Assembly: GCA_905182165.1 (NCBI GenBank)
Contig: CAJJAK010000003.1
Location: forward strand, 124,001-188,000
Length of the DNA: 64,000 bases
Reading direction: 5' to 3'
DNA from: an uncultured Paracoccaceae bacterium
GTDB taxonomy: Bacteria; Pseudomonadota; Alphaproteobacteria; Rhodobacterales; Rhodobacteraceae
This document shows, piece by piece, positions 21,810 through 31,565 of this stretch. Every line of letters starts with the position of its first letter. Positions within the stretch are counted from its first letter, which is position 1. The position numbers and the translations under genes were made by a program. The notes under the pieces are model-generated. The model searched no databases, was not told the DNA's origin, and was given only the letters and a program-made list of their open reading frames with translations.

Positions 21810-22726
21810 ATAGTCAAAGATCAGCAACCTCCGACTTAGTAGAGGATTGGCTTACCTGGTTGAAATCATTGGGTGGGAGATCAAACAAAACAATTATCGC
21901 TTACAGAAACGACGTTTTCAATTTTATAAAATTCATGTCAAAACATTTTCAAAACGAGATATCTCCTACAAAATTGAAAACTATAGAATTAATTGACATG
22001 AGAGCTTGGATGGCATTTGAACGAACTAACGGCCTTTCTTCTAGATCAGTTTCTAGAAAACTCTCTGCAATCAAAGGTTTCTTCATCTGGCTTGGCGAAC
22101 AAGAAAACTTTGAACCCACAAGTGTATTAGCTGTTCGATCACCAAAATTTCATAATAAATTACCTCGGCCTTTAGAAAAAAATGCTGCTAAAAACCTTAT
22201 TTCAACTGTTAAATCGCAAAATAAACTTGACTGGGTATCAGCACGTGATGGTGCTGTATTAACTCTTTTATATTGCTGTGGCCTTAGAATTTCGGAAGCC
22301 TTAAGCCTGACAAAATCAGATGCACCTCTAACAGAAATTTTGCGAATAAAAGGTAAAAATAATAAAGAACGTGTGGTCCCAGTTATTAAAATAGCAATTG
22401 ATTGTGTAAATGAATATATCAGACTTTGTCCGTTTAGCTCTACTAGAGATGGACCATTATTCATTGGTGTAAGAGGAGGCCCATTAAACCCAAGAATTAT
22501 TCAAAAAGTAACAGAAAAAGCCAGAAGAGAATTAGGCCTAGAAGAAAGTGCAACTCCCCATGCGATGAGGCATTCCTTTGCTACACATTTATTAGAAGCA
22601 GGTGGTGACTTGCGTGCTATACAAGATTTGTTGGGTCACTCTTCGTTATCTACAACTCAAAATTACACAGCCGTTAATCAAGAAAAGTTAATGGAAATAT
22701 ATAAAAGTGCTCATCCGAAGGCTTGA
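21797..22726 (+). CDS. xerC: Tyrosine recombinase XerC
   Basis: A 309-residue site-specific recombinase that, with XerD, resolves chromosome dimers at dif. The catalytic set is complete: R164 (CCGLRISEAL), K187 (IKGKNNKERVVP), H255-R258 (HAMRHSF), H281 (LLGHSSLSTT) and Y290 (QNYTAV). The N-terminal SAM-like domain has DWLTWLKSLGGRSNKT. The start is TTG at 21797 or at 21803; no ATG fits. It overlaps DUF484, and its position after fsa-DUF484 is the usual chromosomal one, so this is the housekeeping XerC and not a mobile integrase. Intact. Confidence 0.94.
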   Translation: MVDLNSQRSATSDLVEDWLTWLKSLGGRSNKTIIAYRNDVFNFIKFMSKHFQNEISPTKLKTIELIDMRAWMAFERTNGLSSRSVSRKLSAIKGFFIWLGEQENFEPTSVLAVRSPKFHNKLPRPLEKNAAKNLISTVKSQNKLDWVSARDGAVLTLLYCCGLRISEALSLTKSDAPLTEILRIKGKNNKERVVPVIKIAIDCVNEYIRLCPFSSTRDGPLFIGVRGGPLNPRIIQKVTEKARRELGLEESATPHAMRHSFATHLLEAGGDLRAIQDLLGHSSLSTTQNYTAVNQEKLMEIYKSAHPKA

Positions 22727-22763
22727 AGGCTTTGCAATCTTTAACTTTTGGTTTTATTAGTAA

Positions 22764-23462
22764 TTGATGATGCATAAAACTCGAGCACTTTTTGTCCACT
22801 TATTTACTGCCACTGGGGCCGTATTTGCAATGCTAGCTATGTTAGCAGCAGTCGATGGAAAATGGGACATTATGTTTGTCTGGCTTGTCATTGCTTTTAT
22901 TGTTGATGGAATTGATGGGCCGTTAGCGAGAAAGTATAACGTAAAAAAATATGCTCCACAGTATGACGGTTATTTACTTGACCTCATTATAGATTACTTA
23001 ACTTACGTATTTATTCCAGCCTTTGCACTATTTAAAAGTGGGCTTTTTGATAAGGATTGGACTGGATGGGTTTGTATAATAGTAATTACATTTGGAAGTG
23101 TTATTTATTTTGTCGACACGCGAATGAAGACTAAAGACAACTCTTTCTCTGGGTTTCCTGGTTGTTGGAATATGGTAATTCTAGTCTTTTTTGCTCTAGA
23201 GCCAAACTTTTGGATTATTTTGGGCATTGTCGTTGCTCTTACTTTATCAATGTTTCTCCCAGTGGAATTCGTCCATCCAGTAAGAACAAAAAGATGGCGC
23301 TTGGTTACTCTACCAACTGTCTTCTTGTGGACAGCGTGTGCCGGTTTGGCCGCTTGGGTTGATTTTGATCCTGGTCCAATTGTTTTGTTTGGTCTCAGTT
23401 TATCAAGCATTTATTTACTCTTAGCTGGACTTTTTATGCAACTTTCCCCAGTAAAAAAATAA
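22764..23462 (+). CDS. pcs: Phosphatidylcholine synthase
   Basis: A ~231-residue inner-membrane enzyme that condenses CDP-diacylglycerol with choline to make phosphatidylcholine and CMP. The CDP-alcohol phosphotransferase motif is visible as D48-GI-D51-GPLAR...DGYLL-D73-LII-D77. About seven hydrophobic segments span the whole protein, as expected. Start choice: TTG 22764, ATG 22767 or ATG 22770; the ATGs are more likely. Choline taken up for this pathway connects loosely with the sarcosine oxidase genes later. Convergent with the lytic transglycosylase gene. Intact. Confidence 0.92.
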   Translation: MMMHKTRALFVHLFTATGAVFAMLAMLAAVDGKWDIMFVWLVIAFIVDGIDGPLARKYNVKKYAPQYDGYLLDLIIDYLTYVFIPAFALFKSGLFDKDWTGWVCIIVITFGSVIYFVDTRMKTKDNSFSGFPGCWNMVILVFFALEPNFWIILGIVVALTLSMFLPVEFVHPVRTKRWRLVTLPTVFLWTACAGLAAWVDFDPGPIVLFGLSLSSIYLLLAGLFMQLSPVKK

Positions 23463-23507
23463 AAGATAATTTTTCTTTAATAATTTCAAATTATGCTGAT
23501 AAAAAGC

Positions 23508-25466
23508 TCAGGGTGTTCGAGTTAACCTTATTTTCACAGGAGAGTTCATGTTATCATGTAATTTAGCTCTATAAATCAACACACCTTCTAAAACTCGCAT
23601 AATATAGTTTCTTGTTTCATTGAACGGAATATGCTCTATCCAATCTATGTAATCGACATCCTTATTTCGTGGATCACCATATCGCTTTACCCAACTGTCC
23701 ATTCTAGTCGGGCCAGCATTATATGCACCAAAACTTAAAAGAAAAGATCCATCATACTTACCCATTAAGTAATTTAGATATTCAGCTCCTAACTCTACGT
23801 TATATTCCCAATCAGTAATCAATCTCTTTGAAGAGTATTTATAGTTCAGATCAGCCGATACTTTTTTTGCTGTTCCAGGCATAATTTGCATAAATCCTCT
23901 TGCACCAGCTCCACTCTTAGCTCTCAAATTAAACTCACTTTCACGTCTAGCTATTGCTAATAAAATTTCCGGTCTAATTTTCCATGATAACTTTGCTAGT
24001 TCATGCACAGGGTAATATGCATTAGAGTAAATCCTACCTTCTTTAGCTGCCTGCTTCGCAATTGCTAACGCAAGAAATTCACTCTTTTGATTTAATAAAT
24101 AGTCAGCTAACTGCCGGTGTTCATGCACATTTAAGCCTTCTGCAAAGTGTAAAAAAAATCTTTTAGATAAAATATCTGCGTTTGAATCATAAAAAAGAAC
24201 AGCTAGACGGAAAATATCGGTTTTATCAAATTTCTCTATAGATATTTCAGTATTAATCTCAGACGAGACTAGAGAACTCTCCAATTTCGCACCAATTTTT
24301 TCAGCTGATAATTGGCCATAGAAGCTACTTTGATTTTGTGCGCCAAGGCGGTAATAATATCTTGCTAGCCTTAATTCATTAATTTCCTCATGTGCTCTTC
24401 CTAACCAATACCCCGCACGCCCCAATGAGATAGGAGTCTTCACTGCATTCAGAAAATTATTAAAATGAGCAATTGCTTGTGCTGGTTTATTTAATTTTCT
24501 CAGGCTGATATACCCCGATAACCATTCTAAATCAGCATAATCAGACCCACCAAGAACAAAATGATTTGATGCCAGAAAATACGCTAACTCTGGTTTATTG
24601 TCCCTCATCGCCTGTCTCGCATAATCTCGCCTTTTGCGAGACCATTTGCTTGGAACACTTAGTGTTGACTTAGAAATACTTTGTTCCGTCAAAATTTCTT
24701 TTGCTCCTTCTGAGCGACCTTTCATTACCCGCCATAAAAACCGCTCATATGCTAAGCCTGGATCTGATTTTAAGTTGGGTGGTACTTTTTTTATCAAAAC
24801 ATCAACACCATAATTTTGCTGCCTAAGAGAAATCCTAGCCTTAGCTAAAGCCTGAGTATCTTTGCTTAAATATGGTAAAAGTCGTTTGGCTTCCCTAGTC
24901 ATGCCATTCCATAAAAGAAATTCACTGCGTTCATTCACAAAGGGTACTGTTAAACTACCATGTGTTGTTATAAAAAAATTAAATTCACTTTTTTTAAAAC
25001 TTAATTCAGACCAAGCACGCTTGATTTCTCTAACCGCAGCATCATTATCATGTGTTTTTTGGTAAGCGTCTATCAAACACATTGCTCCAAACCCTGTAGA
25101 TGGTTGCGAGTTGTTAAAATATGTAATCACTTCTTTTGGTGTTGTTTTTTTTGATATCTTCGCTTCACCTTTTTGTTTTAAAATTTGCAAACCAGGCCAA
25201 TGCGAATAATTACTTAAGAAAAACTGGTAATCCCCAAATGAGCCAAATCCTTTACGCAATTTCACCCAGCTTATGAAGGTTTTATGTAGTACTTTTGTTT
25301 TATTTGTTATTTTTTCGCATTCTTACAGTACGATGAATAAAGATATATCTGTCAAATTTTTCATAACTTTTTCTGACGGTTTAGCTGAAAGGCCAACATC
25401 TACAGAAAGAAAATAGAAAAAAACCAATACCAATGCCCTACTTTGATTTGACTTAAATAATAGCAT
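23508..25466 (-). pseudogene. slt: Soluble lytic murein transglycosylase with an in-frame TAA near its start
   Basis: The 585-residue body is a periplasmic lytic transglycosylase: a long alpha-superhelical N-part (AGYWLGRAHEEINELRLARY) and a GH23 catalytic domain with the catalytic Glu in LAIARRESEFN, then SGAGARGFMQIMPGTA and LSFGAYNAGPTRM. The signal peptide (SRALVLVFFYFLSVDVGLSA) is upstream in the same frame, from ATG 25466, but a TAA at 25323-25325 separates the two parts. The frame continues open after it (ECEKITNKTK...FISWVKLRKG). So the break is one nonsense codon (for instance CAA to TAA), not a frameshift as in other genes. It may be an error, a polymorphism or true inactivation; otherwise the gene is well preserved. 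Confidence 0.83.
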
Positions 25467-25592
25467 TGGCACCCTTCTTAGTAGAAACCCACTAACATAC
25501 ACTTGATTTATTAGCAATTTCTTGGCAATTCATACTAGAAACTATTTTATTTATATTTTAAATTGGAAATATTAAGCTTAGGAGCAAAAATT

Positions 25593-26459
25593 ATGTTTAA
25601 AGGATCGATTACGGCTTTAGTGACACCATTTTCAAATGGTGAGGTTGACAATATTGCTCTCAAAAACCTTGTAAACTGGCAAATTTCTGAAGGTTCTAAG
25701 GGATTAGTACCCGTTGGAACTACAGGTGAAAGTCCAACACTTACTCATACTGAGCATGACGTAGTTAAATTCACACTTGAAAAAGTTGCCGGACGTGCGC
25801 AGATAATTGCTGGTGCTGGTTCAAATTGTACTCGTGAGTCGGTTGAAATGCAACATGCTGAATCTGTTGGTGCAACTGCTGGCCTAGTCGTAACACCTTA
25901 TTATAATAAACCCACTCAAGCTGGTTTAATTGAACACTTTTCTCAAGCACATAACGCGGCAAATATCCCAATAATTATCTACAATATACCCGGTCGTTCA
26001 GCAGTTGATATGTCGCCCGAAACAATGGGAATATTATCGAAATTACCGAGAATTATTGGTGTTAAAGATGCAACTGGGGATTTATCAAGGGTTCCACAAC
26101 AGCGTATAACTTGTGGAGAAAATTTTATACAATTATCTGGTGAAGATGCTACTGCTCTTGGATTTAATGCACACGGCGGAATAGGCTGTATTTCAGTAAC
26201 ATCAAATGTTGCTCCACGATTATGCTCAGAATTTCAAGAAGCAACGCTGAATGGGGACTTTTCGTTAGCATTAGAAATCACAGACAAATTGATGCCTTTA
26301 CATCAAGCCATTTTTACTGAGCCCGGATTATGTGGGGTAAAATATGGACTATCTCTTCTTGGGTTTTGCTCGACAGAAGTTCGCTCACCTTTGACACAAT
26401 TACATGATGATACCAAAATAAAAATAAAGAATGCTATGAAATTTGCGGGTATTTTGTAA
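25593..26459 (+). CDS. dapA: 4-hydroxy-tetrahydrodipicolinate synthase
   Basis: A 288-residue enzyme of lysine and diaminopimelate synthesis, condensing pyruvate with aspartate semialdehyde. [10 protein letters not shown] opens the barrel, [10 protein letters not shown] (41-50) binds pyruvate, Y130 ([14 protein letters not shown]) and Schiff-base K158 ([11 protein letters not shown]) are catalytic. I start at ATG 25593 ([13 protein letters not shown]) after TTAGGAGCAAAAATT, since the upstream TTG adds ten unconserved residues. Divergent from the transglycosylase gene; smpB follows co-directionally, as in many alphaproteobacteria. Intact. Confidence 0.96.
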   Translation: MFKGSITALVTPFSNGEVDNIALKNLVNWQISEGSKGLVPVGTTGESPTLTHTEHDVVKFTLEKVAGRAQIIAGAGSNCTRESVEMQHAESVGATAGLVVTPYYNKPTQAGLIEHFSQAHNAANIPIIIYNIPGRSAVDMSPETMGILSKLPRIIGVKDATGDLSRVPQQRITCGENFIQLSGEDATALGFNAHGGIGCISVTSNVAPRLCSEFQEATLNGDFSLALEITDKLMPLHQAIFTEPGLCGVKYGLSLLGFCSTEVRSPLTQLHDDTKIKIKNAMKFAGIL

Positions 26460-26547
26460 AATTTAACAAAAAGGCCAGGGCCTATTAATAATTTAGAAAA
26501 AAAGATTACAGTTCTAGATTTTTGCAACTATAGATTGCAGGTAAAAT

Positions 26548-27015
26548 ATGAATGATAATGAAAACTATAAAATAGCATCTGAAAATCGCAAGGCAAGGTA
26601 CAATTATGCGATAGAGGATGACATTGAATGTGGGATTATTCTAGAAGGCTCAGAAGTTAAATCATTACGATTAGGTGGGAGTAATATAGCCGAAAGTTAT
26701 GCTAATGTTGAGAACGGTGAATTGTGGTTAATTAACAGCTATATAGCACCATATAATCAGGCAAAAACTTTCAGACATGATGAGCGCCGGAAGCGTAAAT
26801 TACTTGTCTCAAAGCGTGAGCTATCCAAATTATGGTCTGCTGGCGCTCGTGAAGGAATGACCTTAGTTCCATTAGTGTTATATTTTAACCACAAAGGCAC
26901 CGCTAAAATAAAAATTGGAATTGCCAAAGGCAAAACGAATGTCGACAAGCGTGAGACTGAAAAAAAGCGAGACTGGCAGAAACAGAAAGCGAGACTATTG
27001 CGCTCACATAATTAA
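26548..27015 (+). CDS. smpB: SsrA-binding protein SmpB
   Basis: A 155-residue tmRNA partner needed for trans-translation on stalled ribosomes. Diagnostic parts: [52 protein letters not shown] and the basic C-terminal tail [18 protein letters not shown], which mimics the anticodon stem. Length is normal. It lies 88 bp after dapA. The tmRNA gene itself is not in the window. Intact. Confidence 0.96.
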   Translation: MNDNENYKIASENRKARYNYAIEDDIECGIILEGSEVKSLRLGGSNIAESYANVENGELWLINSYIAPYNQAKTFRHDERRKRKLLVSKRELSKLWSAGAREGMTLVPLVLYFNHKGTAKIKIGIAKGKTNVDKRETEKKRDWQKQKARLLRSHN

Positions 27016-27139
27016 ATTTTCTGAATATATGGTTTGTCTAAGCAAGTAAAAAATTTAGAAGATTTAGTATTTTGATCAACTCAAGTATTGAAACATTTAA
27101 TAAGCGAACATACACTTAAAAGAAAACTATGGTTACATA

Positions 27140-27991
27140 ATGTTATCAAATGATCCACAAGTATTAGTTTCAACATCATGGTTACTTAAGCATTTAACCG
27201 ATCCTGATTTAAGAATTATAGATGCAAGCTGGTACTTACCAAAAATGAAGCGTGATGGCTTCAAAGAATATGAAGAAAAACATATACCAGGTGCACGATT
27301 TTTTGATATTGATGAAATCTGTGATATTCAAAGTAATCTTCCACATATGGTACCCACTTCACAGAAATTCATAAGTAGAATGAAAGCTTTAGGTATTGGT
27401 GACGGACATCAAATTGTTGTCTATGATGGGTGCGGTTTATTCTCTGCAGCACGCGTTTGGTGGATGTTTCGCTTATTTGGGAAAAAAAATGTTGCAGTAC
27501 TTGATGGAGGTCTTCCAAAGTGGCTATCTGAAAATCATCCCATTGATAACAAAAAACCACTGTTGCGGGATCGTCATATAACGGTACAATATCAGGCAAG
27601 TCTCATAAAGGACGTCACCCAGGTTGCTGCTTCGTCAAAACTTTCCACTGCAACAATTTTAGATGCCAGAAGTATCCCTAGGTTCAAAGGAGATGAAATG
27701 GAACCACGGCCTGGCTTGCGTTCAGGTCATATACCTGGGTCTAAAAATCTCCATTATGAAATTCTTTTAAATAGAGATGGAACTTTAAAGTCTGAGACTC
27801 AAATAAGAGAAATTTTAACTAATAATGGCGTTGATACTTCCAAAACAATCATCACAACTTGTGGCTCAGGTGTGACTGCTGCAATTCTGAACTTGGCTCT
27901 GGAACGAGCAGGTTATAAGGATCACTCTCTATACGATGGATCTTGGAGTGAATGGGGAATGTATCCAGATTTAAAGGTGGATAAAGGATAA
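27140..27991 (+). CDS. sseA: 3-mercaptopyruvate sulfurtransferase
   Basis: A 283-residue two-domain rhodanese protein. The N-terminal inactive domain has LRIIDASWYLP and HIPGARFFDID; the C-terminal active domain has ILDARSIPRFKG, SGHIPGSKNL and the active-site loop C241-GSGVT in TTCGSGVTAAIL, the form typical of mercaptopyruvate rather than thiosulfate sulfurtransferases. It transfers sulfur from 3-mercaptopyruvate to thiols or cyanide. The aminotransferase gene starts 2 bp after its stop, suggesting an operon in which the transaminase may supply or use related 2-oxo acids. Intact. Confidence 0.93.
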   Translation: MLSNDPQVLVSTSWLLKHLTDPDLRIIDASWYLPKMKRDGFKEYEEKHIPGARFFDIDEICDIQSNLPHMVPTSQKFISRMKALGIGDGHQIVVYDGCGLFSAARVWWMFRLFGKKNVAVLDGGLPKWLSENHPIDNKKPLLRDRHITVQYQASLIKDVTQVAASSKLSTATILDARSIPRFKGDEMEPRPGLRSGHIPGSKNLHYEILLNRDGTLKSETQIREILTNNGVDTSKTIITTCGSGVTAAILNLALERAGYKDHSLYDGSWSEWGMYPDLKVDKG

Positions 27992-27993
27992 CA

Positions 27994-29176
27994 ATGTTAG
28001 AAAATCTCCAACAACAGCCTTCAGATAAAATATTAGATCTGATGCAAATATTTATAGAAGATACCCGTGAAAACAAACTAGACCTTGGAATTGGCGTTTA
28101 CAAAAACGAATTGGGTAAAACACCAATAATGAATTCTGTAAAAAAAGCTGAAAAAATTTTATGGCTTAAAGAAGAAACAAAAGCTTATACTAAGCTTACT
28201 GGTGACCTAAGTTACCTCAAAGCAATGAAGGGCTTAATATTAGCTGACAGTGTTGATGACCTCAGAGTATCTGCAGCACATACACCAGGAGGAACTGGTG
28301 CTATAAGACAAGGGTTTGAACTAATAAGAATAGCCTCTCCAAAAGCAAAAATATGGGTATCAAACCCAACTTGGCCAAATCATATTTCGATTTTAAATTT
28401 TCTAAAGTAATGAACACAAATATATTTATTTTGACAAAAATACTTGTGATTTAGACTTTGATGGCATGATATCAAGTCTAAACAGAGCAAAACCTGGTGA
28501 TATAGTGTTATTACATGGTTGCTGTCATAATCCGACAGGCGCAAACCTTAATCAAAAGCAATGGCAAGAATTAGTAGAATTTCTAAATAAAAAACAATTA
28601 CTGCCGTTTATTGACATTGCCTATCAAGGATTTGGCAATGGTTTAATTGACGATGCTTATGGGGTTCGCTTGTTAGCAGAGCAATGTGATGAAATAATTT
28701 TAGCAGCAAGTTGTTCAAAAAACTTTGGCATTTACAGAGAACGCACTGGTATAATATTTACTATTTCAAAAGATGAAAAATGCAAAGAACAGTCACAAGG
28801 CACTTTAGCTTTTTTGAATAGACAAAATTTCTCATTTCCACCAGATCATGGTGGGAAGTTAGTCTCATTAATATTGAATGATGAACATTTAAAAAAAAGC
28901 TGGATAGATGAGTTAGAAGGTATGAGATTAAATATGTTAGAAATTAGAAAAATGTTAGTCAAAGAGCTACAAATACTATCAGGATCCCACAGATTTGACT
29001 TTTTGGGCAAACATCGCGGTATGTTCTCACTCATCGGTGCAAGCAAAGAGCAGGTTATAGAAATTAGAAAAAAACATGCTATTTACATGATTGAAGATAG
29101 TAGAATAAATATTGCGAGTTTAAACAAAAATACCGTTGCTACGTTAGCAAATGCTATTATCGATGTTGGTGTTTAA
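27994..29176 (+). CDS. Aspartate/aromatic amino acid aminotransferase, one frameshift
   Basis: A class I PLP aminotransferase of the AspC/TyrB type, about 394 residues when repaired. Start: DLGIGVYKNELGKTPIMNSV. One extra base near 28409 breaks it: WPNHISILNFLK should run on to NEHKYIYFDKNTCDLDFDGM. Further motifs are LLHGCCHNPTGANL, FIDIAYQGFGNG (with the PLP-contacting Asp and Tyr) and the PLP lysine in AASCSKNFGIYRERTG. It may serve aspartate and aromatic amino acids; TyrC and PheA elsewhere in the window make its substrates. Closely follows sseA. Likely sequencing error. Confidence 0.9.
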
Positions 29177-29182
29177 AGGTAT

Positions 29183-29503
29183 TTAGCCACAAAAAGTTCG
29201 GCTCACATCATTATTTTCATCTAAAGTTATAGTTAACCGATTGGGTGAGAAATCCATTGGTATAAAACTATCATGTGGGATTAAACGTTTCTCACCATTA
29301 AATCCAATTATATCCAATAAAATTTCTAATGCTTCTTTATTTTGACCTTTTAAATCAGTGAAGGCTGATTCATCACAAATATATACTGGTTCAATTTCTA
29401 CAATTTCCTCTTCCTTAAAATATAGCTCCTCGCAACCACTTAAAGTTGTAAAGAGCATTATACCAATCAAGGTCAAATATTTATAATAAGAAAACATGGT
29501 CAA
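29183..29503 (-). CDS. Lipoprotein of the I78 peptidase inhibitor family
   Basis: A 106-residue protein with a lipoprotein signal: hydrophobic segment YLTLIGIMLFTTLSGC, with C24 as the lipidated residue of the lipobox. The mature part matches the I78 inhibitor fold: CDESAFTDLKGQNKEALEIL, then RLIPHDSFIPMDFSPNRLTI and a C-terminal VSRTFCG, with the two cysteines positioned to form the usual disulfide. Family members inhibit serine proteases; this one would sit at the periplasmic face of a membrane. It is convergent with the aminotransferase gene, 6 bp apart. Family call from memory of the pattern. Confidence 0.75.
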   Translation of the reverse strand: MTMFSYYKYLTLIGIMLFTTLSGCEELYFKEEEIVEIEPVYICDESAFTDLKGQNKEALEILLDIIGFNGEKRLIPHDSFIPMDFSPNRLTITLDENNDVSRTFCG

Positions 29504-29625
29504 ATTCCAAAATTATAGGTAATCAATTACGAAAACTTAACATTTCATAAGCACTTTACACAATAGGTCGCCTACTAGTTAATATAAAAAATCATAACGT
29601 AAGTAAAATCTTAAAGGTTCCTAAA

Positions 29626-30153
29626 ATGTATAATAAGGAAATTATAAATACTGACCAACTAAATTTTCTAATAAGAAAATCAAAAATTGATGATGAAGAG
29701 CAAATATGGAAAATCTTAAAACCAATAATCAGAAATGGTGAAACTTACGCAATTGACCGAAATTTACCACGTAGATCAGTATTAAATTATTGGATGCATG
29801 GCAAAAATATTTGGTATGTTTTACCGAAATTCATAATAAAATTTTAGGCCTTTACTATATGCGTGCCAATCAAGAAGGCGGTGGCAACCATATCTGCAAC
29901 TGTGGTTTTGCTGTAATGACTACGAAGACTAGAAATGGGATTGGTCGAAAAATGCTAAACCACAGTTTAAATTTAGCTAAAGAAATGGGATTTAAGGGAA
30001 TGCAATTTAACCTGGTTGTTAGTAACAACAAATGGGCAATTAAACTTTGGGAAAGTGAAGGTTTCAAAATAGTTGGTCAAATACCATCTGCATTTAATCA
30101 TCCAAAATGATGGTTTAATTGATGCTTTTATAATGTTCAAAAAGCTATCATAA
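29626..30153 (+). CDS. GNAT family N-acetyltransferase, two frameshifts
   Basis: The N-part from ATG 29626 reads LIRKSKIDDEEQIWKILKPI. A shift near 29815 leads to ILGLYYMRANQEGGGNHICN, then CGFAVMTTKTRNGIGRKMLN, whose R/G-x-x-G-x-G/A-like loop (TRNGIG) binds acetyl-CoA, and KGMQFNLVVSNNKWAIKLWE and GFKIVGQIPSAFNHP. A second shift near 30108 gives DGLIDAFIMFKKLS and a stop at 30153. Repaired length is about 175 residues, normal for the family. Substrate unknown. Both shifts look like single-base sequencing errors. Confidence 0.82.
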
Positions 30154-30211
30154 AATTAGACTAAGCTAAAAATAAAATAACCCCTAATTAAAAAATTGAA
30201 AGAGGAAACTA

Positions 30212-31042
30212 ATGGAAAAATTATCAGAAATTAAAGCATTTGGAGGTATTCAAGGAGTTTATTCACACTTTTCGGAATCAACTAATTGTGACATGACATT
30301 TGGATTATTCCTCCCAGAAGAGGCAAAATATAATCCTGTTCCAGTCTTATGGTATTTATCAGGCCTAACTTGCAATCATGAAAATGCTATGACTAAATCC
30401 GCTGCACAAGGGTGGGCAGCTGCTAATGGAATTGCTTTAATTTTTCCTGATACGTCTCCAAGAGGGCAAGCTATAGTTGACGATGACGCGTTTGATCTAG
30501 GACAAGGAGCAGGGTTTTATGTTAATGCAACACAAAATCCCTGGGTACAAAATTTTAATATGTGGGACTACATTACTGTAAGTTTACCTGAATTATTATT
30601 CAACAATTTCTCACTAGATAGAAATCGACAATCAATCACTGGCCACTCTATGGGAGGACACGGTGCTTTGACAATTGCACTCACCCTTCCAGATACATTT
30701 TGTAGTGTTTCAGCTTTTTCTCCAATCACCAACCCTACCAATAGCGACTGGGGGGTTAAGCAATTTAATGCTTACTTAGGAAAAGATAAAACCAAATGGC
30801 GGGCACATGATGCTAGTATTTTAATGAAGGAAAAAGGCTTTCCTGGACCCATCTTAATAGATCAAGGTTCTTCTGATCAATTCTGGGATTTACTGAAACC
30901 TGAAGCACTAATTGATGCTATAATTGAACGTAAGCAAGCCGCAACCTTCAGAATTCAAGAGGGTTATGATCATAGTTATTTTTTCATCTCAAGCTTTATG
31001 GAAGAACATATTTCTTTTCACGTAGATGCTCTTTATCGTTAG
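30212..31042 (+). CDS. fghA: S-formylglutathione hydrolase
   Basis: A 276-residue esterase-D family enzyme that splits S-formylglutathione to formate and glutathione, the second step of glutathione-dependent formaldehyde oxidation. Diagnostic: PVLWYLSGLTCNHENAMTKS, nucleophile S146 in TGHSMGGHGAL, the acid region ILIDQGSSDQFW and the catalytic His in YDHSYFF near the end. The glutathione-dependent formaldehyde dehydrogenase partner is not in this window. Formate made here could feed the formate dehydrogenase at 52-56 kb, and formaldehyde can arise from the sarcosine oxidase at 57-62 kb. Intact. Confidence 0.95.
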   Translation: MEKLSEIKAFGGIQGVYSHFSESTNCDMTFGLFLPEEAKYNPVPVLWYLSGLTCNHENAMTKSAAQGWAAANGIALIFPDTSPRGQAIVDDDAFDLGQGAGFYVNATQNPWVQNFNMWDYITVSLPELLFNNFSLDRNRQSITGHSMGGHGALTIALTLPDTFCSVSAFSPITNPTNSDWGVKQFNAYLGKDKTKWRAHDASILMKEKGFPGPILIDQGSSDQFWDLLKPEALIDAIIERKQAATFRIQEGYDHSYFFISSFMEEHISFHVDALYR

Positions 31043-31115
31043 AGAAGTAAGTAAAGTTATGTAACACAAGATACAGATAATAGGGTCGTCCAACTGACTT
31101 TGATGGGGCAAAAAA

Positions 31116-31547
31116 TTGATTTATATTGATGCAGATGCGTGTCCAGTTAAAAATGAAACAATCAATGTAGGGTTGCGTCATAAAATCAAAGTTATTATTG
31201 TCTCAAATGGTGGAGTAAAGCCAAACACAAGCCCCATGGTAGAAAATATCATAGTGGAAAGTGGCCCTGATGTTGCCGACAAGTGGATATCAAGTCATGT
31301 GCAAAGATTTGATATAGTTATTACGAATGATATTCCACTTGCCTCTGATGTTATAAAATTAGGTGCACTTGTTTTAACTTCTTATGGTAAAAAACTAGAT
31401 TCAAGTAATATTGGACCAGTATTAGCTACACGAAATTTAATGTATGAATTACGTTCAGAAAATAATTTTCTTCAAGGTAAAGGAACTATGTTTTCAAAAA
31501 AAAATCGCTCAGACTTTTTAAATAATTTAGAGAAATTAATTCGGTAG
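31116..31547 (+). CDS. YaiI/YqxD family protein (DUF188, UPF0178)
   Basis: A 143-residue protein of a widespread family without assigned function, distantly related to PIN-like nucleases. Conserved: IYIDADACPVKNE at the N-terminus, SGPDVADKWISSHVQ, and DIVITNDIPLASDVIKLGA, which supply the acidic residues of the fold. TTG start at 31116 gives the normal N-terminus directly. It stands alone between fghA and the convergent SDR gene. Intact. Confidence 0.9.
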   Translation: MIYIDADACPVKNETINVGLRHKIKVIIVSNGGVKPNTSPMVENIIVESGPDVADKWISSHVQRFDIVITNDIPLASDVIKLGALVLTSYGKKLDSSNIGPVLATRNLMYELRSENNFLQGKGTMFSKKNRSDFLNNLEKLIR

Positions 31548-31565
31548 TAAATATTAAAAGTAATT

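Noticed and set aside
21797..22726. xerC as integrase of a mobile element
   Set aside because: It sits in the conserved fsa-DUF484-xerC order, and no attachment-site repeat or other mobile gene is near.
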